A stretch of DNA of 5,227 nucleotides from Hyphomicrobiales bacterium (GTDB lineage Bacteria > Pseudomonadota > Alphaproteobacteria > Rhizobiales > Beijerinckiaceae), in contig JAQGKM010000268.1 of NCBI GenBank assembly GCA_028290125.1, positions 1-5,227 of the forward strand. Direction: 5' to 3'. A model generated the notes under the pieces. The model did no database searches. It saw only the letters and a list, made by a program, of their open reading frames with translations, and was not told the DNA's origin. Position 1 is the stretch's first letter; each line of letters opens with the position of its first letter. Both the position numbers and the translations under genes were made by a program. Below are positions 1 through 3,865 of the stretch, piece after piece.

Positions 1-402
1 GGCGGCGGCACCGCGCTCCTGCGCGCCCGCGTCGCCGTGTCGAAGCTCACCAGCGACAACACGGACGTCATGGCTGGCATCAAGATCGTCCTCAAGGCTC
101 TTGAGGCCCCGATCCGCCAGATCGTCGACAATGCCGGCGTCGAAGGCTCGATCGTCATCAACAAGATCGGCGAGAACAAGTCGCAGACCTTCGGTTTCAA
201 CGCGCAGACCGAAGAATATGTCGACATGATCGAAGCCGGCATCGTTGATCCGGCCAAGGTCGTCCGCACGGCTCTGCAGGACGCCGCCTCGGTGGCTTCG
301 CTGCTGATCACGACGGAAGCCATGATCGCCGACGCGCCGAAGGACAAGTCCTCCATGCCGGCGATGCCGGGCGGTGGCGGCATGGGCGGCATGGACTTCT
401 AA
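1..402 (+). CDS. groEL: Chaperonin GroEL (Hsp60), C-terminal part, 5' end outside window
   Basis: The reading frame is open from base 1 and ends at TAA 400-402, giving the last 133 residues of GroEL. GroEL is the 14-subunit cytosolic chaperonin that, with GroES, encloses non-native proteins and folds them in an ATP-driven cycle. The visible part is the C-terminal half of the equatorial domain. It opens with GGGTALLRA, equivalent to the E. coli segment starting near G414. It then has ALEAPIRQI, the nucleotide-pocket segments FNAQTEEY (N67 of the fragment) and IVDPAKV (D83), and ALQDAASVASLLITTEAM. The end is a short Gly/Met tail, PGGGGMGGMDF; the flexible GGM tail is typical, and the DF ending is common in alphaproteobacteria. 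An internal GTG at 37 is not the real start because homology continues upstream of it. Many Hyphomicrobiales carry several groEL copies, and which paralogue this is cannot be told here. The final bases of the gene are repeated 76 bp downstream. Confidence 0.97.
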   Translation, partial: GGGTALLRARVAVSKLTSDNTDVMAGIKIVLKALEAPIRQIVDNAGVEGSIVINKIGENKSQTFGFNAQTEEYVDMIEAGIVDPAKVVRTALQDAASVASLLITTEAMIADAPKDKSSMPAMPGGGGMGGMDF

Positions 403-418
403 GAAGTCCACGCCGACC
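385..418 (+). repeat. Direct repeat copy 1: groEL tail plus stop and 16 bp downstream
   Basis: This 34-bp stretch covers the last codons of groEL (Gly-Gly-Met-Asp-Phe-stop) and the next 16 bases. It matches 461-494 at 33 of 34 positions, differing only at 396 (C) versus 472 (A), with a 76-bp offset. This is read directly from the sequence. Confidence 0.9.
392..410. repeat. 19-bp palindrome centred on the groEL stop codon
   Basis: TGGACTTCTAAGAAGTCCA is a perfect inverted repeat with 9-bp arms (392-400 and 402-410) around a single central A at 401. It overlaps the groEL TAA. With no loop it is more likely a duplex palindrome, or part of a larger fold, than a free RNA hairpin. The second direct-repeat copy keeps the palindrome with one mismatch. 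Confidence 0.6.
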
Positions 419-431
419 AAGACGAAACATG

Positions 432-459
432 GTTCAAGCCGGGCAGGCCCGGCTTGAAC
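432..459. other. Perfect 13-bp stem hairpin downstream of groEL
   Basis: GTTCAAGCCGGGC (432-444) is the exact reverse complement of GCCCGGCTTGAAC (447-459), separated only by AG; in RNA the loop would probably open to four bases. The stem is GC-rich at the loop end but is followed by TGGCGG rather than a T run, so it is not a classical intrinsic terminator. It may protect the 3' end of the groEL transcript from exonucleases, or act as a REP-like element. The role is inferred; the symmetry is certain. Confidence 0.8.
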
Positions 460-460
460 T

Positions 461-494
461 GGCGGCATGGAATTCTAAGAAGTCCACGCCGACC
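461..494 (+). repeat. Direct repeat copy 2: duplicated groEL tail in non-coding DNA
   Basis: This is the second copy of the 34-bp repeat at 385-418. Read in the matching frame it spells Gly-Gly-Met-Glu-Phe-stop, a plausible GroEL ending, but there is no chaperonin frame upstream of it. The immediately preceding bases belong to the 13-bp hairpin. It therefore looks like a leftover from a tandem duplication, or from recombination with another groEL gene, rather than a functional coding end. Confidence 0.85.
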
Positions 495-502
495 GTACGG
501 TC
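491..502. repeat. 12-bp perfect palindrome GACCGTACGGTC
   Basis: GACCGTACGGTC is identical to its own reverse complement. Its first four bases are the end of direct-repeat copy 2, so the symmetry is created at the junction where that copy stops. It could be a binding site for a dimeric regulator or a chance product of the junction. No known operator is recognised. Confidence 0.45.
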
Positions 503-559
503 GGAATGATCGACTAAAGTCAGGGAGGGCCGCCGGTTGGCGGCCCTTTCTCATTCCGA
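501..559. repeat. 9-bp inverted repeat enclosing the groEL terminator
   Basis: TCGGAATGA (501-509) is the exact reverse complement of TCATTCCGA (551-559), and a G-T pair can extend it by one. The 41 bp between them contain the terminator hairpin at 526-547, so a transcript reaching past 559 could fold as a two-level stem. A transcript ending in the T-rich stretch near 550 would lack the right arm. Confidence 0.6.
526..551 (+). terminator. Rho-independent terminator of groEL
   Basis: AGGGCCGCC (526-534) pairs with GGCGGCCCT (539-547) around a GGTT loop and is followed at once by a T-rich stretch (TTTCTC). This is the classical layout of an intrinsic terminator. It lies about 125 bp after the groEL stop and precedes the next gene by about 200 bp, which makes it the likely end of the groEL transcript. 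Confidence 0.78.
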
Positions 560-624
560 TACCTTGTCGGCAACAAGGGCAGTGTGACCGCGAAGGCACA
601 TCGGGATTTGATTCGGCCAAGCCA

Positions 625-653
625 TTTCAATAGGTTTGGCGGTGTCATATGAT
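625..653 (+). promoter_or_regulatory. Possible promoter of the IHF-like gene
   Basis: TATGAT (648-653) matches the -10 consensus at five of six bases. The weak -35 candidate TTTCAA (625-630, three of six) lies 17 bp upstream. Transcription would begin near 660 and leave a leader of about 90 bases. The downstream position relative to the groEL terminator fits a new transcription unit. An overlapping alternative is TTGATT (608-613) with TAGGTT (631-636), also 17 bp apart. Neither can be chosen with confidence. Confidence 0.3.
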
Positions 654-748
654 CGAAACCGCGCAGGCCGCAGCGACACGGGGGGCGGTTGCCAGCGTTT
701 CAGACGCGCAGACATCTGCGTGTTTCAAACAACGCAGCCGATAGGGTC

Positions 749-1099
749 ATGTCTCACAGAACCACCACCAGGGCAGATCTTCTCGAAGCGGTCTACGGAA
801 CCTGTCCGGGACTGTCGCGCGCGCAGGCGCGTGATGTCGTGGAACAGGCTCTCGATGAGATCTGTCACGCGCTTGTGCGCGGCGAGACCGTCAAATTGCG
901 CTCCTTCGGCGCTTTCAGCGTGCGCGCCAAGCGCGCGCGTGTCGGACGCAATCCGAAAACCGGCGAAGAATATCCGATCACCGCGCGTCGCGTGCTGACC
1001 TTTCGTCCGTCGCCGCGGCTGATCGCCGCCGTCAACGGCGAAGAGAGCCCGGAAGATGAGCCGGTTCTCGGCCGCGCCTTGTCCAGCACCTCCGTCTGA
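749..1099 (+). CDS. HU/IHF-family DNA-bending protein, IHF alpha-like
   Basis: The 116-residue product belongs to the HU/IHF family of small nucleoid proteins, which bind as dimers in the DNA minor groove and bend DNA sharply during recombination, replication and transcription. The N-terminal helices span about residues 7-44 (TRADLLEAVY, LSRAQARDVVEQALDEI). They are followed by VKLRSFGAFSVR (48-59) and the beta-arm motif GRNPKTGEEYPITARR (66-81), in which P69 is the intercalating proline. LTFRPSPRL (83-91) closes the fold. ITARRVLTFRPS is closer to IHF alpha than to HU. About 17 charged or polar residues extend past the usual end. The ATG at 749 is chosen because it gives a normal family N-terminus; a TTG at 689 would add 20 unrelated residues. 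The ribosome binding site is poor (AGGG only 2 bases before the ATG). The place between groEL and a transporter is unusual for ihfA, so this may be a paralogue, and no symbol is assigned. Confidence 0.9.
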   Translation: MSHRTTTRADLLEAVYGTCPGLSRAQARDVVEQALDEICHALVRGETVKLRSFGAFSVRAKRARVGRNPKTGEEYPITARRVLTFRPSPRLIAAVNGEESPEDEPVLGRALSSTSV

Positions 1100-1128
1100 C
1101 ACTAAATGACATGCATGACGACCCGGCC

Positions 1129-1148
1129 CGGCGCGCACCTGCGCGCCG
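1129..1148. other. GC-rich hairpin between the IHF-like gene and the transporter
   Basis: CGGCGCGCA (1129-1137) pairs perfectly with TGCGCGCCG (1140-1148) around CC. An outer ACGAC (1118-1122) can also pair with GTCGT (1148-1152), sharing base 1148. No T run follows, so it is a weak candidate for termination. It may instead attenuate or separate the two genes, or simply reflect GC-rich DNA. Confidence 0.45.
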
Positions 1149-1193
1149 TCGTGCTACTGTCGCCGCTTGCGCCGCTGACTTGAAAGACGCCCC

Positions 1194-3302
1194 ATGAAAG
1201 CGCTGTCCCTTGCCGTTCTTGCCTTCGCCGCCCTGAGCCTCGGTCTTGGCGCCGTCGGCAAACTGGATGGCGGGGTTCTGCTCGGCGTCGCCTGCCTGCT
1301 CTGCGCTTACGCGACCTTTCGCTCGCAGCAGATTTCGACCTTCCTGAAAATCTTCGTTGCGATCTTCGCCAGCGAGACAGTCATCTTTGGATTGACGCTG
1401 ACGGCCATCAAGCTCGGTTTCTGGCCCGCCTGGGCGCGCGAATACGTGATCCCCGACAGCCTGCCGCTGACCGTCGCGGTGTTCGCCATTCTGGTCTATG
1501 CCGTGTCGCATCTTCCCGTCGTGCGCGCGATCACCAGCATCGCGGACCGCTACTTCGAGAATTTCGAAATCGGCTCCGTGCGCATCTGGCCGCTCGCGCC
1601 GTTCACCGCGCCCGAGCGCCGCGTCGCTACCGCGATGGTCGTGTTCCTCGTGCTGATCAACCAGGCGCAGGTCGCCATCTCGGTGCGGCTGTCATTCTTC
1701 AACCGCGACTGGTTCAACGCCATTCAGGCCCGCGAGGAAGCCACCTTCTGGAACCTGCTACTGTGGGTGTTCACGCCGTGGGCGTTCATCTACGTCGCCA
1801 GCGCGATCATCGAATTCGTCGTGCAGTCCATGCTCATCATTCGCTGGCGCAACTGGCTGACGAGCCACTACATCGCGCGCTGGCTCGATGGCGCCACGCA
1901 TTACCGCATGAGCCTGCTCAACGCCGACGCCGACAATCCCGACCAGCGCATCGCCGAAGACGTCAACCGCTTCATCGATGGCGGCTCCATCGGCTACGGC
2001 ATCTACTCCTATTCGATCCTGCTGATCGCGACGCTGTCGTCGCTGGTGTCGTTTTCCATCGTCCTGTGGGGTCTCTCCGAAAACTTCACGATTCCCTACA
2101 CAGACACCAGCATTCCCGGCTTCCTGTTCTGGGTGGCGCTCGCCTATGCGGCGCTCGGCACGGCGATCACGCACTGGATCGGGCGCCCGCTCGTCGCGCT
2201 CTATTTTGCACGCCAGCGCTATGAAGCCGACTTCCGCTTTTCGCTCGCGCGTTTGCGTGAATATGCGGAACAGATTGCGCTGCTCGGCGGCGAGCGCGCC
2301 GAGCAATCCTCGCTGCGCCGCCGTTTCGGCGCGATCATCGCCAATTATCTTGGCATCGTGCAGCGCCGCAAGCAGCTGATGGCGTTCACCTCGGCGTATG
2401 GGCAGATCAGCCCGATCATCCCCTACATCTTCACGGCGCCCTTCTACTTCGCGCAGAAGATCCAGCTCGGCGTGATGACGCAGACGGCCGGCGCGTTCGG
2501 GCGCGTCGAGGGCGCGTTGACGTTTTTCATCACCTACTATTCGTCGCTCGCCGACTTCAAGGCGGTGCTCGATCGTCTCACCTCCTTCGACGGCGCCATC
2601 GAGACGGCGCGCAGGCTCGACGCCAATCCGCCGCGCATCGACATCGCGAGCCACGCACAGAACACGATCGACGTGGCGAACCTCGACGTGCGTCTGCCGG
2701 ATGGTCGTCAGGTGATCGAGACCGACGGCGTGATCTTCAAGGCCGGCGAAGCCGTGCTGGTGACTGGGCCGTCGGGCTCCGGCAAGTCGACGCTGTTCCG
2801 CGTGATCTCGGGCGTCTGGCCGTTCGGGCAGGGGCTCGTGCGCACGCCGGAAGGCAAGACGCTCCTGCTGCTGCCGCAGAAGCCTTACTTGCCGCAGGGC
2901 GCCTTGCGGCAGGCCGTGACCTATCCGAACGAAAGCGCGAATTTCAGCGATGCGCAGATCCACGATGCGCTGGTCGCCGCGCGCCTGCCGCTGCTGGCTC
3001 AACGCATCGACGAGGAGGGCGTGTGGTCACAGCGCCTGTCCGGCGGCGAGCAGCAACGCCTCGCCATCGCGCGCGCCTTGCTCGCCAAGCCCGACTGGCT
3101 GCTGCTCGATGAAGCCACGGCGGCGCTGGATGAAAATCTGGAAGCCGAGATCTATGGCGTCATCGCCGAGCAGCTGCCCGACACGACGGTGATCTCGATC
3201 GGCCACCGCTCGACGCTGCTCGCCTTCCACAGCCGCCGCATTCACATGCAGAAGCGTGGCGAAACGTTCGCGCCCGTCGATGCGGTGGAAGCTGCGGAAT
3301 AA
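1194..3302 (+). CDS. ABC transporter, fused permease-ATPase of the YddA / SbmA-BacA-like type
   Basis: This 702-residue inner-membrane protein fuses a transmembrane domain to a C-terminal ATPase and would work as a homodimer. Predicted membrane segments lie near residues 2-21, 26-44, 50-72, 91-110, 144-167, 186-213, 270-293 and 307-328, with another hydrophobic stretch near 407-420. The permease has the marks of the ABC_membrane_2 / YddA / ABCD group: RWRNWLTSHYIARWLDG (217-233), NPDQRIAEDVNRF (248-260) and EQIALLGGERAE (359-370). The ATPase is complete: Walker A GPSGSGKST (525-533, K531), Q-loop Q562 in LPQKPYLPQG, signature LSGGEQQR (615-622), Walker B LLLDEA with D639 and E640, and switch H671 in GHRS. 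GAAAG 8 bases before the ATG supports the start. E. coli YddA is about 560 residues, so roughly 130 N-terminal residues are extra. Relatives include the mycobacterial vitamin B12/peptide importer Rv1819c and rhizobial BacA-like proteins. The substrate and direction of transport cannot be read from the sequence. Confidence 0.93.
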   Translation: MKALSLAVLAFAALSLGLGAVGKLDGGVLLGVACLLCAYATFRSQQISTFLKIFVAIFASETVIFGLTLTAIKLGFWPAWAREYVIPDSLPLTVAVFAILVYAVSHLPVVRAITSIADRYFENFEIGSVRIWPLAPFTAPERRVATAMVVFLVLINQAQVAISVRLSFFNRDWFNAIQAREEATFWNLLLWVFTPWAFIYVASAIIEFVVQSMLIIRWRNWLTSHYIARWLDGATHYRMSLLNADADNPDQRIAEDVNRFIDGGSIGYGIYSYSILLIATLSSLVSFSIVLWGLSENFTIPYTDTSIPGFLFWVALAYAALGTAITHWIGRPLVALYFARQRYEADFRFSLARLREYAEQIALLGGERAEQSSLRRRFGAIIANYLGIVQRRKQLMAFTSAYGQISPIIPYIFTAPFYFAQKIQLGVMTQTAGAFGRVEGALTFFITYYSSLADFKAVLDRLTSFDGAIETARRLDANPPRIDIASHAQNTIDVANLDVRLPDGRQVIETDGVIFKAGEAVLVTGPSGSGKSTLFRVISGVWPFGQGLVRTPEGKTLLLLPQKPYLPQGALRQAVTYPNESANFSDAQIHDALVAARLPLLAQRIDEEGVWSQRLSGGEQQRLAIARALLAKPDWLLLDEATAALDENLEAEIYGVIAEQLPDTTVISIGHRSTLLAFHSRRIHMQKRGETFAPVDAVEAAE

Positions 3303-3311
3303 AGCTCTGGC

Positions 3312-3335
3312 GCGCGCGGCTCAGAAGCCGCGCGT
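3312..3335. terminator. Strong hairpin between convergent transporter and META genes
   Basis: CGCGCGGCT (3313-3321) pairs perfectly with AGCCGCGCG (3326-3334) around CAGA, and a G-T pair extends it. It lies 10 bp after the transporter stop and overlaps the stop codon of the opposing META gene. Such hairpins between convergent genes often end transcription both ways. However, neither strand shows a good T run (TGAAGG on plus; CGCCAGAGCTTTATT on minus), so intrinsic termination would be weak. Confidence 0.5.
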
Positions 3336-3782
3336 GAAGGAGAGCGAGCCCGAGTCGCCCTTCACTTCCAGCATGCCGTTGACGAGATCCCAGCCCGAAC
3401 GGTTGTGCAGGGTCACGAGATAGGCGCGCTCGAAGGCCATCTTGCCGGCGTCGCACTGCTTCTTCGTCAGCGCGACGGGACCGACCGCGAAGCGCTGGTT
3501 GCGCACCGGCCACATGGTCGCCGACCAGGTGTTGCAGCCCGAAAAGCCCGATCCACGGAACTGGCCGTCGATCTTCAGCGTCGCTTCCATCCCGGCCGGC
3601 AGCGGCTTGCCGTTCATGGCGCGCAGCGTCCAGTTGGAATCCTTGGGAAACGTCTTCTCTTCCTTCTGCGGTCCGGCCGCCGGGGCTGCGCCAGGCTTGG
3701 CGGCCTGCTGGGCGTAGGCGGCGCCCGCGACGGCGAGGCCAGAGAGGCTGAGAGCGAGAACAAGCGCACCGCGATGGAACAT
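3321..3782 (-). CDS. Secreted META-domain (HslJ-like) protein
   Basis: The 153-residue product begins with a clear Sec signal peptide: MFHR, a hydrophobic core at about 5-22, and a likely cleavage after AYA at residue 24. A low-complexity Ala/Pro/Gln linker follows (25-45). A single META (DUF306) domain occupies about 50-153. It carries the family's FSGCNTW (80-86) and LTKKQCDAG (105-113) segments, which put cysteines at C83 and C110 that could form a disulfide in the periplasm. The family includes the E. coli heat-inducible outer-membrane-associated HslJ, linked to novobiocin resistance, but its biochemical role is unknown. No lipobox cysteine is present, so this one should be soluble. GGAGAAG lies 8 bases before the ATG (3791-3797 on the plus strand), which supports the start. 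It runs convergently to the transporter and in the same direction as hisS, 83 bases downstream of it. Confidence 0.88.
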   Translation of the reverse strand: MFHRGALVLALSLSGLAVAGAAYAQQAAKPGAAPAAGPQKEEKTFPKDSNWTLRAMNGKPLPAGMEATLKIDGQFRGSGFSGCNTWSATMWPVRNQRFAVGPVALTKKQCDAGKMAFERAYLVTLHNRSGWDLVNGMLEVKGDSGSLSFTRGF

Positions 3783-3808
3783 GATCGAATCTTCTCCGGA
3801 AAGAGTGG

Positions 3809-3837
3809 AAGATAGGCGGGCCTGCGCGTGATCGCAA
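3809..3837 (-). promoter_or_regulatory. Probable promoter of the META-domain gene
   Basis: Reading the minus strand, TTGCGA (3837-3832, four of six) is followed after exactly 17 bases by TATCTT (3814-3809, four of six). A transcript would start near 3802, giving a leader of about 20 bases with GGAGAAG before the ATG. The spacing is ideal and the position fits, so the META gene is probably transcribed on its own, though read-through from hisS is possible. Confidence 0.45.
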
Positions 3838-3865
3838 CGCCGGGCTGCTGGCTCAGGCTTTCCCG

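Larger units (their letters stand above)
403..748. other. Structured non-coding region between groEL and the IHF-like gene
   Basis: These 346 bp contain no convincing gene on either strand. The left half (403-560) is dense with symmetry: the second groEL-tail repeat, a 13-bp hairpin, a 12-bp palindrome, the groEL terminator, and an inverted repeat enclosing the terminator. A small 6-bp stem with a 5-nt loop (562-578, CCTTGT/ACAAGG) follows directly. The right half (579-748) is plainer and probably holds the promoter and leader of the IHF-like gene. Open frames across it on both strands lack ribosome binding sites and any recognisable protein similarity. Confidence 0.7.

Noticed and set aside
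385..559. CRISPR array or mobile-element end suggested by the clustered repeats
   Set aside because: There are only two repeat copies, one inside a coding end, with no regular spacers, no transposase and no target-site duplication.
399..620. 73-codon minus-strand frame across the groEL terminator region
   Set aside because: It crosses several inverted repeats and the terminator, has no ribosome binding site or recognisable domain, and its Pro/Arg/Ser-rich composition is that of a chance frame.
689..748. TTG start at 689 for the IHF-like gene
   Set aside because: It would add 20 residues not found in the family and lacks a properly spaced ribosome binding site; ATG 749 gives the normal N-terminus.
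636..998. 120-codon plus-strand frame overlapping the IHF-like gene
   Set aside because: It is out of frame with a clear HU/IHF protein, has no recognisable motif and no good ribosome binding site.
1079..1107. Possible promoter for the transporter gene (TTGTCC, 17 bp, CTAAAT)
   Set aside because: Both boxes match consensus poorly (about three of six each) and the -35 lies inside the coding end of the IHF-like gene, so the support is too weak to list.
1758..3002. 414-codon open frame on the minus strand inside the transporter gene
   Set aside because: It is antisense to a protein with complete ABC motifs. The translation is Arg/Asp/Gln-rich with no domain, as expected from the complement of GC-rich codons.
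3160..3837. 225-codon minus-strand frame covering the META gene and the end of the transporter gene
   Set aside because: It lies in another frame of the META gene, which has a signal peptide, ribosome binding site and recognisable domain. This frame gives Arg/Ser-rich sequence with no similarity.
3783..3865. Terminator for hisS in the gap before the META gene
   Set aside because: No stable stem followed by a T run could be found on the minus strand here.
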